This document shows, one piece after another, positions 24,113-35,860 of a stretch of 64,000 nucleotides of DNA. The position numbers and the translations under genes were made by a program. The notes beneath the pieces were generated by a model that had not been told where the DNA came from, made no database searches, and was given only the letters and a program-made list of their open reading frames with translations. Position 1 is the first letter of the stretch, and each line of letters begins with the position of its first letter. Origin of the DNA: Acanthochromis polyacanthus (lineage: Eukaryota; Chordata; Actinopteri; Pomacentridae); the NCBI RefSeq assembly GCF_021347895.1, contig NC_067121.1, forward strand, positions 31,297,974 through 31,361,973. Reading direction: 5' to 3'.

Positions 24113-26235
24113 TGTTGCTTCCAGGTTTCTTTCGGCCAGGGGCCTAAATAATGAAAAAGATGAGAACTTGCGAGATATGAAGCCTGAATGATAACAGCTA
24201 TGATCAGTGCTGCAATGCAAGATGCAGGTAGCTTCCACACTGAAACTAAAGCTGTCAAAGAGCCGCAAAAAAGAAAAAAGAAAAAGAGGATCCTCTGTGA
24301 ATTGCATTCTTCTTTTATTTTCTCAAACTTTTACGCTCCACCACTTTTGATATTGATTCTGAGTCTTCCACAGCTATAAGAAATATTTTGATGTGTTTCT
24401 TTTTAATCTGCAGACAAAATGCAAGTGCAAGCCTTTGTTGTGTGTCTCTGAGTGTGTGTGTGTGCGGGCGCTGCAGTTGTGCGGGTATGTATACACAAAA
24501 CATTTCTTTAATTTAGCTTAGTGAAGCATGGGGACTCACGCCTTGCGCCACTGTTCATTTCATACTCCCATTTGTATTGCACATTTGGAATGCAGATGAG
24601 CTCCTCTGCTGGTATTCTAGCACTAGCTGTTTGGCTTTGTCCTAATGAGGTATCAGTAAATGGGCTTCTATTATGCCAGACATGGCGCTCAGAGGCAAGA
24701 CAGAAGTATGTTGACAAAGACCAGGAAGATAAGCTTAATGAGCTCAAGCTGGAGATTTCCCAATTTAGATATGCAGATATAAATCTTGTCATTAGGTATG
24801 ATAGCTCGCAAAGTCCTGTGATAAGCAGACTGTTTAGTCTTCCTCCAGGGCAGCGGTGTTCTGACGTTAAACTGCTACCTCACAGTGCTTACTTACACAT
24901 AAATATCACTGCTGCCGCCACTGCTGCTGAGTGTCACATTCCTCCCAACAAATATTTGTTCTAACGCCCCAGCAGGAATTTCACTCTATTTTGAGAAGCT
25001 GCATGTGAGGCGGCACCTACTCCTCGTGGCACTCAGACAGACACACAAGCTTCAGCCAGACGCACACATACATCACACACGAGCTCTCTGATGTCCCCAC
25101 TCCAGAGCTCCCGGGGATGCAGTTGAGAGGGATCGATGACGGTGTCTGCACCTCCTGACCTGTGCTCCGAGTCTCCGCCGCCTCTCCTCCCAGTCTCCAA
25201 CAGCCGAGAGGCGAAAAGACACACCACAAACTGGCTGTGAAATGAGATCCTCGCTCTGAAAAATGTCTGCGGCTTTATGCACTCCACTCCACGGAAAGGT
25301 CCTTGAAATGTACTTATATTTACGAGAGTGCCATCTTAAACAAAAGGTTGAATGTGAGGTGGAGATTTACCTCAACGTGCTGCTGAACTTTGTCAGGTTT
25401 CAGCTGCGTGGGATGTTTTGTCATGTCAGCGCTGCTGTAGATGCTTTGTCAAGGTTAAAAAGTTGAGTGTACTTTATGGCACAGGAGCAAAGTTGCTGGA
25501 GAAAAGCAATTAAAATACAGTGACATAAAAAAACACGCAGAGGGAGGAAAAGAGAACGAAACTTGTTCAGGTGATATTAAAAACCCAAAGGGCTCCATGA
25601 AAGCATCTCACATCAAAACAAAGAACCAAAGAAGAGACCCACTTTGATCCCCATCTATTTATATCCTCACTCCAAATTCGACATTTTAATGTGAAGTTTG
25701 TTCATCTTAATGATTAAAGCTGTGAAAATTAGAATCCTTTTGATCAGGGAGTTACTCTAAACAGGCCATCACATGCTGCTGTTGTGATTAAAAAAAATCT
25801 TTCATGTGAATTTCTGGGTTTAATCTCTCTCAAAAAAGAAAATTTAAAAAAATGCTTAATTCAGTTGGGATTCCATCATCCAACTCGAGAAGAGAAATCC
25901 CTCTAATGTGGAATTCTACGTTTTCAAATGAGATTCATAAATCCCTGATGGTAGGTGATTGTGGTTTCTCATTTCGTTTCCGCATTTGCTACATCGACAG
26001 TCTCACACCTGCTTTCAGGCCAGCTCTCTGATCTGTATGCCGGTCACTATTAAATAAACATTAGCAGCAATAAATGATAACTAGCAGTCAAAGACACCTT
26101 GGCTGAGGCTGACATCACGCCTGGACGCTTTAATTTCAAAGTGAAAATAAATCAAAAATACTGTGCGACTGCGCTCCTTTGGAAGTACAGAGACGTGTTA
26201 GCAGCTGCTCTTGGGAAATCAGTGATCTCAGGTCA
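24113..26235. other. Intergenic; candidate conserved block 24520-24964
   Basis: No gene is supported. A 147-codon + frame (24521-24964) overlaps a 94-codon minus frame. Neither shows a domain, and the sequence looks more like a constrained non-coding element than an exon. A CTGCCGCCACTGCTGCTG tract lies at 24911-24928. Confidence 0.4.
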
Positions 26236-26239
26236 GTCA

Positions 26240-26759
26240 TTAACAGCACAGAACATGTTTTTTCTTTTTTGATAGAAAGTGACTAATAACCGGAATGTCC
26301 TGCAGGAACACTGACGTGTCACCAGCTAGCTTGGAAAATCCAAACTGAATCTCCATATAATCTCCTATCTCCATGTTAGGAGATACAGGAGAATCAGTTT
26401 GGCATTGGGCGAATTGAATCGCGTTTCCTTCCCGGGAAAGTTTGGTACGACCAGTCATAGCACGGGAGGCGGGAGTTAATGCTGCGTCATCTTCACTTTT
26501 TTTTTTTTACTTTCGGCAGAGGAAAATCCCGTTCCAAACGTGTGAGTAAATTTAAGCAACTTTTACACATACGCACCGACTTGGTTTGGCTCCGATTTAA
26601 AATTATTCCTAACACCGCTAATCGTTCGGAAGGAGTCTTTTCTTGCATAGCCTTTTCAAAAATAAGTGTTGTACTTGAGAGTACCCCATGTATTCGCAGA
26701 CTTTTGTGACAAAAACGGCAGTAATCATTCACCGCGACGCTTTCTCGGCTGCATGCCAT
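26240..26759 (-). pseudogene. ZAD-like zinc-binding ORF, broken at an A12 run
   Basis: On the minus strand an ATG at 26759 in good context (ACAACAATGG) opens a frame with C-x2-C-x47-C-x2-C: YCRFCHKSL near residue 13 and RMCKSCLNLL near residue 65. This spacing, with a conserved amphipathic middle, resembles ZAD-type (zinc-finger-associated) or similar treble-clef domains seen at the N terminus of some fish transposon-derived proteins. The frame ends at the 12-A run (plus-strand T's 26497-26508) in KVKKKK and a stop. A second frame starts directly behind it (EDDAALTPASRAM...) and runs open to 26240. One base fewer in the run would join them. It could be a pseudogene, a sequencing error, or the first exon of a longer transposon gene. 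Confidence 0.6.
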
Positions 26760-26802
26760 TGTTGTTTGGACTACATGGACTTCAAGGTCGATTTGTTTGT
26801 GT

Positions 26803-26840
26803 ACCAAACACCGTAACACATCCGTGTTACGGTGTTTGGT
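26803..26840. repeat. Perfect 17-bp hairpin, 4-nt loop
   Basis: ACCAAACACCGTAACAC at 26803-26819 is the exact inverse of 26824-26840, with ATCC between. It lies 44 bp upstream of the ZAD-like start codon (minus strand), where it would be in the promoter or 5' leader. Confidence 0.95.
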
Positions 26841-26905
26841 TCTTTCTCGTTCAAGCTGCATTCGTTAGCCCCTCCCTTTTGAAATCGTCTCCTATCATCA
26901 CAATG

Positions 26906-26956
26906 CCAGACTGCCTTTATTTGTATTTATATTAATACATAAATAAAGTCAGTCTG
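26906..26956. repeat. Near-perfect AT-rich inverted repeat
   Basis: CCAGACTG at the left pairs with CAGTCTGG at the right, and CTTTATTT pairs with AAATAAAG inside, with one mismatch and a small bulge. It may mark an end of the element that carries the ZAD-like ORF. Confidence 0.85.
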
Positions 26957-26959
26957 GAT

Positions 26960-27660
26960 TTTCCAGGCAAGTCACCAGCTGCTTTAAACACACTCAACAG
27001 AATTCAGTCTTGTGTTTTAAGCCTCTTTTACATTTGGATTTAATTCCTGCGCTGGTGTATGTTAAATGCTGTCCCACAGTGAACCTGTCAATTAAGATGC
27101 AGCCAGTGCACAGCAGTACCAGTCCAGCTGATGCGGATCCAGCCTCTGCTGCCGCTTGGACTATCATGACTCATTAACCCAAACAGAGAGTGCGACTCAG
27201 AGGCCTGCGGGCCAGAGAGCTGTCTCACTCGAAACAACTCTGTCTGCTACAAAACATCTTTATACACTGCTAATCTAATTTGCCACTTTTGAGTGAAAGT
27301 AGCTTCTGCTTGGATAGAGCAGCGTTTTTGGGTTTTTTTTTTTGTTTTGTGTGATGTGTTTATGGCAGAAACATCCAACGAAGCACGTTAGCTAAGAACG
27401 ACAAGTAATTTAATGTAATTTTTTGGACACTTCAAAAACAGGTGCTTTAGAAATGTATCATCTCTGGGTTTATTCCTTCGTCTTGCCTACTCTTACCCTG
27501 CACAAACCCTAAATTTAAAATTAATCCCAAATCCTAATCCTCAACTACCAACTCAGCTGGGTGAAACGAGGACTGTCCAAAATGACCCTACTCCCTCCAT
27601 CCAAAAAAAAAAAAGTCTGCAACTCAAAATGGCACTCACAAGCAAAATAAAACTAGTTCA

Positions 27661-27694
<34 letters not shown>

Positions 27695-29000
27695 CCTTCC
27701 TGATCTCCTTTCCAGGCGGGAGGATTGGACACACTTCATCCACTGGACAGCATAATCTCACACCCGCTGTCTCCAGCACACTAAGAACTTAGTACATGAA
27801 AGCACTGGGTGGGTGTCGCTGTGTGTGCGGTGGTGGGTGTGTGGTTGCAAGAGTTGTCATGACAAACATACAGTAGCTTCAGGTTAATGAGGACCTCCTG
27901 CTCCTGGGCTCCTACACAGGTGCCGGTGACAGAGGGGGAGTGATTTCCATATAATGAGTGCTGCAGACCAGAGGAGTGAAAGGAAAATACTGCATCTGCG
28001 CACAGATGCCGTCAGATTTTTAACTAACCTCTGGGGGAAAAAAAGTGAAGCAGGAGTGTTTTACAACGCATTTAGTTCCTCCTCTAACTTCCAGAGAGGC
28101 TCAGAATGTGAGAGGGCTGGCGGCTCAGATTAATAGATAAGTAGACAGACAGATATACACAGAGACGGGGAATAGGGAGAAGACGAGCACATGAAAAGAG
28201 CAAAGACTTAAAATTCAAGTAAGAGGCTTAGTTTTAGTCAAAGGACTCCTTTTAGTGGTCCTTTGGTCCTTTATGAAAGCTGACAGGGCAGATTATCCTG
28301 ACAGCAAGAGGGTCAGAGTGAATGTCATGTCACGTCTGTCTCTGAGCACAAAAGCAAACAATTCCTCCCATCAATAGTTCGCCTCACTGTGACATGATTC
28401 ACTGCCAAATCTAAAATGTTACATGACATCCAAGTGAAAAAGGTGTCCTTCTTTTTTGTTCTGAGACAAGGACTTTGTATTGTAGAGTAAAAACGGGTGC
28501 TTTATCGGAACGAAACACAAACAAGACAAAGAGTCTGCATGGCTCGTTAACGGCTCTGTGAGGCTCTGCTTCGGCACGACGATGCTTTCAGCTAAATGGC
28601 AATGTCAGCATGCCATCATGCTCACAGTGATAATGCATAACATACTGACGCTTAGCAGGTATAATGTTCACCAGATCATATCTGTAATGGCTCACACAAG
28701 GAAAAAAAAACAAGAAATAGTACATTAATCAAAATCTATCAGCTACATAATGCTGTGTACCTAAAAAGCCTGTATTTTAAACAGCAAACATTGAACAAGA
28801 AACTGCAATGTTTCCATAGAAAATAATCTATTTTACTCTAAATGGGACCATAATTTACTAAGTGAACATCATGTTGTGTTGAATAAGGCTTGAAACTAGT
28901 GATTGTGACAATACATTCACTCGGAAAATACTTCTTGAGGTAATAAATCAAATGAGAAGTAGGGTCATTTTCTCATCCACTTCTATACAATCTCATTTTT
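26960..29000. other. Intergenic, no gene seen
   Basis: Contains a T run (27329-27338), a perfect CA run (27664-27691) and a G-rich stretch (27809-27845). No exon or named repeat. Confidence 0.5.
27664..27691. repeat. CA microsatellite
   Basis: About 14 uninterrupted CA units. Confidence 0.95.
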
Positions 29001-29002
29001 TT

Positions 29003-29075
29003 TGTGCAGCCGGAGGTATCGCCCCCTGCTGGAGAATAGAAAGAATGAAAGTTTAGGAAGTTATGGAAATCTGGA
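29003..29075 (+). repeat. Fragment of the 'TATATACAGTCTATG' repeat family
   Basis: ATCGCCCCCTGCTGGAGAAT and the following AGAAAGAATGAAAGTTTAGG match the 3' part of this family as I know it from fish genomes. Confidence 0.5.
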
Positions 29076-29689
29076 TGTGCCATAGTAAAATCAGAGTGCA
29101 ACAGTATTTATCTCTTGTATTTTTTGAAGTACAAAAGGAGTAATAGTGAATACTAAAGAAAAGAAATGCAGAGTGAATGTTTCAGCTGAAAGGGCAGAGC
29201 TCACACACCAGGATCAGGTTTAGAGGTCTGACCAACAATAAAACAAGACAATGCCAGTTCTTGTAGCATTTGTCCTTCAGACATGACAGTCTCAGCTTTT
29301 TGTGAAGATAATGAGGAATGTAAATAATGCAGTCAAAAGCAGACTAAGGTAAAAATTCTGCTACAAGATATTTGCCAATACTCACCTGGACTCGGAGGTT
29401 ACACCCGTCTTTGTAGAATAGTGTACGAGCTAAAGCCAGGGAGTACGTTTTTTCCTACTACTGTTAAGGTGACGTTATATTTATGCAACACAGTGAAACA
29501 CAAAAATATATTCCATATTAGAAAACTGAAAAGTTACTTTATGCACTGATCACATCATCCCATCTGTTCCATTAGCATTTTAGCATGCCCACATTTGCAA
29601 ATTAGCAGTAAAAGCACAAAGTGAAGCTGAAGCTGGTGAAATGTGATTAGTTTTGTAGAAACCCAGTCACAGAGAATTAATTACTGAAC

Positions 29690-30290
29690 AAATGTGCAAC
29701 GTGAAAACCAAAGTGATCCAATTCATCCTGGGTGGGACATGAGGGTGTTTTGCAAATTTCACCACAATCCATCCAAAAGTTGTTGAGACATTTCACCCAA
29801 AAACCAAAAAAGGTCAACCTCAGAGCACCACAAACAGATTCCTCAGGGGATCGCCACATTCATGAGGTTTCAACCTCTGGGTGCCACGACTGTCTGTGGA
29901 AAACCCGTCAAAACAATACAACAAAAGATAAAAAAGGAGGAAGGGAGTCGTGTCTGACAGAGATCCAAGTGGGGTCGAAATGCTGTCAGTCAATAAGCTA
30001 TTTGTGGTATTCATCTAGCGCGCTGTTAAAATAATTTCAACCTGCTGGTGACATTAGATGAAAAGTCAGGGGAGCAGCAGAGTCAATATCATACTGTGGG
30101 GACCACATTTGTCTACACCAGGTCTCATGGCAGTCCATTAATGTTGTCGAATAATTTTCCCAAAATGCCACACTTTTTAGAAGAGAAAGTTAGTCATTCA
30201 CCTCTTCTGTAACTTTGGATGTGGAATTTCACTACAACCTATCTAATAACTGCTGAGATTTTTCAGTCTGGACCGAAGAGGTGGACTAAC
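29690..30290 (+). repeat. Degraded fish repeat with repeated 'CAATCCATCCAAAAGTTGTT' motif
   Basis: The segment has the word order of a fish repeat that I recognise: a statement-like block 'TTGCAAATTTCACCACAATC', then 'GTTGTTGAGACATTTCACCC', then 'AAAAGTCAGGGGA', repeated with decay near 30060-30290 (CAGTCCATTAATGTTGTCGA; ACCTATCTAATAACTGCTGA). It looks like two or three diverged units. Class unknown. Confidence 0.55.
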
Positions 30291-30299
30291 CTACCCTGT

Positions 30300-32085
30300 A
30301 ACATCCACTTTCTTAACAGCTTTATCAGAAGAAGATCAATACATTATCCAAATCGCACAAACCACGAGAGGAGAAAAATGACTCCCTGTCTTTTCTGACC
30401 AGAGGATACAAGATAAAGTCTGACCTTGCACTTAAAATACATCATTATACATTCCTTTAGTCTAATGTCTCTCCTGCAGAGCTTTTGGCAACTGAATTTC
30501 ACAAGCAAATTAGTAACACAAAATGAGAACTGAAGGTCACATTTTGTTCCAGAAAACTGTCACCTGAACAGCTTCGAAAAAAGTTTGGAGGTGCTCGGGA
30601 GAGCCAGCAAACACATTTGTGTAGAAACAGTGCAACAGGTTTCAGAGTGTGTACACAGCTTTGCCCACAGCGAGGAGGGATATATTAGCAATTGTTTGGA
30701 TTAGACGTGATGTGATGTATTCAAATAACAGTACCCTGGCAAAGCGCTCATGATGATTTCTTTCCACGTGTTAATGCGCCACTGACCAAGGAATCATTAC
30801 AGATTCACCAAAGCTCTGCAAAGCGACGCCTGCGCTAGCACTCACAAAAATACATTAGGAGCAATTATGATGCATGAGGAACATCGGGAGGCTGTCAGAC
30901 AGAGCGCCGGTAGCATTCATCTTATATAATAATAATCAAATGATAACTTTGTACTTCTATATGACGAAGGTGACTTGAATAGTTCATCCAATAATCCTCA
31001 GTGGCCCTCTGTGAGCCTCTGAGCGGTCGACTCTTGGACTGAAACACACTGTGAGCTCAACCCTGCCTCTGAGGCCAACTGTGTCGATCAATAGAGCGGC
31101 CCAGCATGGGAAGTGCAAGTTCATTAGTGTTTCACAGTCGCAGCTGAGGAAAGTAATGATTTGAAACGATTCAAAGTGAAAAAGATCCCCACAATTTTAT
31201 CAGCTGTGACCAGGAGCTGGCTAAACAGTTACACATAACACATGTTTTAATAAATATGGTAAAGAACTGCTAAATGTTCAGGGAGCTGTGCTGGATGCAT
31301 TTGTGGTTTTAATCTCCACCAAGAGGACCATTCCTTCTCCATTTTTTTCCCCCCACTGGGATATAAAAATCAACTTGCTCAGACTTTCAAGTTACTGGAG
31401 ATCAATACTCCATCACAGTGAGCATCATACAGTATTTGCTTTTGTTTTTGTCCAGGTTAAGTCTGCTGAGTGGCGATGTGGTGCAGGCTGCTTTGCTGCT
31501 TGATAAAAAGCACTCTTGATGTCCACTGTCATAGATTATTAATCTCACTCAAGTATCAAGTCAAGCGTTTCAGTAAAAATCAAGTGACTTGAAAAGAAAG
31601 CATGACAACTTGATATTTAAAGCACCAGCAGCGACCAGACGGGCTGTAAGAAGTTCCGTGTGAAGTAGATAATCCACTGAGTAAAAGCAAATCATGCAAA
31701 AATGTCTCAAATTCAAATCAAGTTCATTTATGCAGCACATTGTGAAACAATCAGAGTAAACTGAATCTTTGTATGTGTCAGAAAACAGACAAACATTTAT
31801 GCAAAACAGCAAACAGGATAACAATTAGTGAAATCAATTTGCGAAGCAAAATAAAATTTAAAATTTAATTACTAAAATATTAAGACTACAAAGAGCAACT
31901 GAAAGCCACTGAAAACATGTATATTTTTTAGATTTTTATTAAAAGTGCCAAAATAAGCCATTTCAAAACTGAGTTGCCACCACAAAGTCAAAGTTATTCG
32001 AGAGTTATTGCTCCTACAACTCTGAATTTTTTATGATGGAACCCTTACAGCCTACCTACCTACATGCATTTTGGTTCTTACTTAC
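30300..32085. other. Intergenic, no gene seen
   Basis: No supported exon or RNA gene. A short piece near 31711-31745 (AAATCAAGTTCATTTATGCA) resembles the start of a common fish repeat. Confidence 0.5.
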
Positions 32086-32089
32086 ATTT

Positions 32090-32810
32090 ATTATTGGTTT
32101 TCCAGAAATATGACAAAATATGCAACATAATGATGTGATAAAATGTCCTTTGGCCATCTTCACCTCAGCCAGGCGCTTACGGTAGCCGTCCACAAGCTTC
32201 TTGTTGCATCTTTGACCACTCCTCTTGACAGAATCCACGCAGCTGAAATGAATTGGTTCAGTTTCTATATTCAAGCTTCAAAAACTTTATTGTCATACAC
32301 AGAGTGGTTACCCTGATTGATGGAATTCTTATTTTGTGAATCCCCTTCACACAACTGAAACAAATAAAATGAGATAAGAAAAAATGAAATAAGGAATAAT
32401 AATAATAATAGAATAAAATAAGATTAAAAAAATATTTACAAATAAATTCTATGTGCAAATGTTGGCAATATTGCAATACTGTCCTATGTAAACAGTCAGG
32501 GGATGTTGTGTCTTCAGCACAGTCCACAGATTCTTGATGGGGTTTAAGTCAGGACTTTGGGGAGGACAGTCTAGAACCTGAATCCTATCCTGATTTTGCC
32601 ATTTCTTTACCGTTTTGATATATTTGGGATCGCTGTCTTGTTTGAACGCCCAACTGCATCAAAGACTCGACCTTCTAACTGATGATTTTACGTTTTACTG
32701 TAGAATGTGGGGGTAAGCCTCCTTCTTCTGAATTCCATTTACTTTCGGTAAAGCATCAGTCCCACTGGCACCAAAACAGTCCCAGAGTGAAACTTTAAAT
32801 ATATTGTAAT
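32090..32810 (-). mobile_element. Tc1-like transposon relic, split by a LINE tail
   Basis: The minus strand (32800 down to 32515) reads SWDCFGASGTDALPKVNGIQ, then FKQDSDPKYIKTVKKW and LDCPPQSPDLNPIKNLW. These correspond to the WGCF, QDNDPKHT and PSQSPDLNPIENLW blocks of Tc1 transposase. Further transposase-derived sequence continues at 32090-32260 (plus-strand CCTTTGGCCATCTTCACC...). In-frame stops separate the blocks, so it is inactive. A 240-bp reverse-oriented LINE tail sits in the middle. Confidence 0.85.
32262..32505 (-). mobile_element. LINE/SINE 3' tail inserted in the Tc1 relic
   Basis: Read on the minus strand, it ends GTGTATGACAATAAAGTTTT then TGAAGCTTGAA, a typical retroposon 3' terminus, after an A/T-rich body with AAT triplets. 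Transposase-related sequence resumes on both sides. No target duplication could be fixed. Confidence 0.6.
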
Positions 32811-32814
32811 TGGT

Positions 32815-34830
32815 TGAATACACTCTTCCTCGTTACACTTTCGCATTTTGATAATTGTACTGTAAACCAATAACGTTGCACACATATTTGTATATATTTT
32901 AATATTGATTTTGTTTTGCTTTGTTAATGTAATGTGTTTCATATGCATTGTTTTACATAAGGAATGTTTGTTTTTTATGGACCAAGGACTACAGATGGAA
33001 ATTAGCATGATGCTAAATCTGGTGCAGCCATCTTTTTAATGTAACTGTACGCTGTCCTTTTTCAAATAAACTATACTAAACTAAACTAAATTTGTGTATC
33101 AAATGGGCTCTATTTAAATCAGCTCAGAGGAGTCACCAGCTGTAGTCAATCGGAATCACTCATAAGAAGTTCAGAGGCCAGGTCACTAAGAAAAGAAAGT
33201 TTTTGTGACAGAGACTCATCGATTTCAGTTACAGGAGTCATGGGAAACTCAAGGCCGCCATGATATGTTATGAAATGTTAATATATGTTCTTTATGTAAA
33301 CATTTGTTCACGACTGTGTATGGAGAAATAGTCAACTTTATCGGACAAGTTTTCAGTTTTACAGGTAACAATGCTGTATGGCACGGTTTGCAGTTTTTTT
33401 TTTATTTTGCTGACCTTCAAATAGACAAGAGTCTCCTTTTCAATCTACTATTAGATAACAGGAAAAATAAAGCATTTTAAAAAATTGAAATAACAAAACT
33501 AAACTAAAAAATGTAATTAATAGTGTGACAATGGCATATCATGATTTTAACAACTCCTGATACAGGCTTAAAAAATTAAATTTAAAAAAATGATTTTTTG
33601 CTGTATGGAAATGAATGTTGAAAAACACAGGAAAATGCACATTCAGTCAGGTTTCAAATACAAATTTTCCTGCCAAAAACAAGCCAAAACGGTCCTTTGA
33701 AGCAAGTGAGACTGCACTGAAGTGTGTCACAGCGAAGGGCAAACCTTTGCACCTGGTTGCAGCAATGGACAATTATTTTTCATTATTATGCAATTTTTTT
33801 TGGCTCTTTTATCTTGATTGAGTCAGGAGCTAAAGAAGATGAGAGTGAATGGAGCAGAATCTGCTTTAACTGATTAACAAAAAACAAGTGCTACTTGTCT
33901 TCAGTGCTCTGATGTTAAAAAGTAATAATCTCAGTCCAAGGAGAAACAGATGAATAGGTGTATTTGGTGTTGTCACTGAAGGCAACCACTAAATTCTTAT
34001 TGTAAAAGAAACAATCAAACAGTCAGCTTTGATATTAAGTTCAAGGTGATTGCTCAATTTCTAATGAGAAACCGCTTTAACTTATTCATTCAAAGCCTCA
34101 CAGGAACATAATAAACATGTCAAAAGGCAACTCACAAGGATCCGACTGTTCTGTGTGTAATTATGACAAAATTAGACAGTTATGAAATTCTTTTATCATA
34201 AATTATGTTCTTATTAACTGGTGCAGGGCAGCGTGTAGGTGCTTTAGAGAAAAGGTGGCTCACTTATAAATTATTTGACATTCATTCTGTGTAAAAAAAA
34301 AAAAAAAAAAAGTTGAAGTTGTATGACAAATAGGAAAGGACACAGAACATGAATTCATAAGAATTCGTCATTATTCTTTAAATTAAGTAAAATTTCCCAT
34401 CATCTCCTGAATAGCGATCACCTTAAAAGAGGTATGGAGAACGGAGAACTCAAGGGAACACAAAAGTTGCTTAAAGTTTCTGAAATGTTCTCTTTTGAAC
34501 TCTGGCGACTGCATGGACATCCCGGTGAGATACCTTCATTTACATAATTTCAGCTTACATGGCTCAATTTCTTTTTATTCATTCTCCTGCCAAACTTCTC
34601 CATGTTCTTATGGCATTAAATTCTTTCTTTCAATGTACTGTAACTCTTTCAGGAACATGCCCGTGGTGAATTCGAACGAAAAAATGGTAATTGGTAAAAT
34701 TCTGTACATTTCTCTAGACAAAAAAAAAAAAAAAAAAACAGCCTACAAAAAAGGAGGAGATGAAAAAGACGTTGAAGGAATACTTTAGGAAAAACTGCTG
34801 TTTTTCAGGGATCTTGATAAGACAACAAAC
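32815..34830. other. Intergenic, no gene seen
   Basis: AT-rich. Long A runs at about 34294-34311 and 34721-34738, and ACTAA tandem units near 33070-33088. No exon is supported. Confidence 0.5.
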
Positions 34831-35860
34831 GTAGTGCCTATTAAAAATGTTCACCTCCTTTGGATGTTTTCCCTTTTTTCTTTACTTGTCAGCCTTGAAT
34901 CAGGGCCAGTCTAATTTGGCTTTTGGGGTAAGAATTTACCAAAAAAGATTCTTTCATGTTGAAGAGAAAACCGATTTCTGCAAAGCGATGTCAACTAATT
35001 TGAAGCAGAAAATATAAAATAAGTGAATGCATAAGCATTTACCCCCTTTAAAGTGACTCACCTAATTCAATACAGGTACAACCAGTTGCTGCAAGAAGTC
35101 AAACAATTAGTGAAACGGAGATCGTCTGAGTGCAGTAAATGTTCCTCCAGTGATTAAAGTATAAAGACACCTGGATCTGGAAGGTTCAGTCGCTGGAAAG
35201 AAAGTAAGGAAAAGCCTAGCTATGGAGACCACCGATGCAACTATGATGCAACTGTTGCCTGTTCTTCACCTGCCAAAGTCTTATGAGAGAGTGATGAAGA
35301 GAAAGGCACTGTTGAAAAAAAACAAAAATAAAAAATTGACTAGAGTTCGCCTGAAGGTATGTGGGAGATCTTAAAGTCAAACGAAGGTCCTTTGGTCTGA
35401 GCTTTTTGGCTATTAGACTGCCAGATATCAAACACTGTTCATTATCACAAACACACCAAGAAGCACGTTGGTGCCAGTACCATGATGTGGTGCTGCTTCT
35501 CGGCAGCAGGTCTTGAAGGGCTTGTAAGAACAGAGTGTAAAATAAACAGGAAAGTGTAGTGGAAGAGAACTGTGACTTGGAAGAAGATTTGTTTTCTAGC
35601 AAGACAATGACCTGAACATTACAGTTGAAGCTACACAGAAGAAGTTTTAAGACAACAAGTTGAATCTTCTGGTCTGGCCCTGACTTCAATCCAATTGAGA
35701 ATTTGTAAATTGACTTATAAAGGGCTGTTCACTCACCATCGCCATAAAATTTGACAGAGTCTGAGCAGTTACAGTATGCAAAGACAAAGGAGATAAAACT
35801 GCAGTGTCCATTTGTGTAAGGCTAACTGACCTGGCCTAACTACACAAGTTCAATGCTATA

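Noticed and set aside
35216..35689. 157-codon minus-strand frame
   Set aside because: It is antisense to the degraded Tc1-like transposase of the element at 34834-38053.
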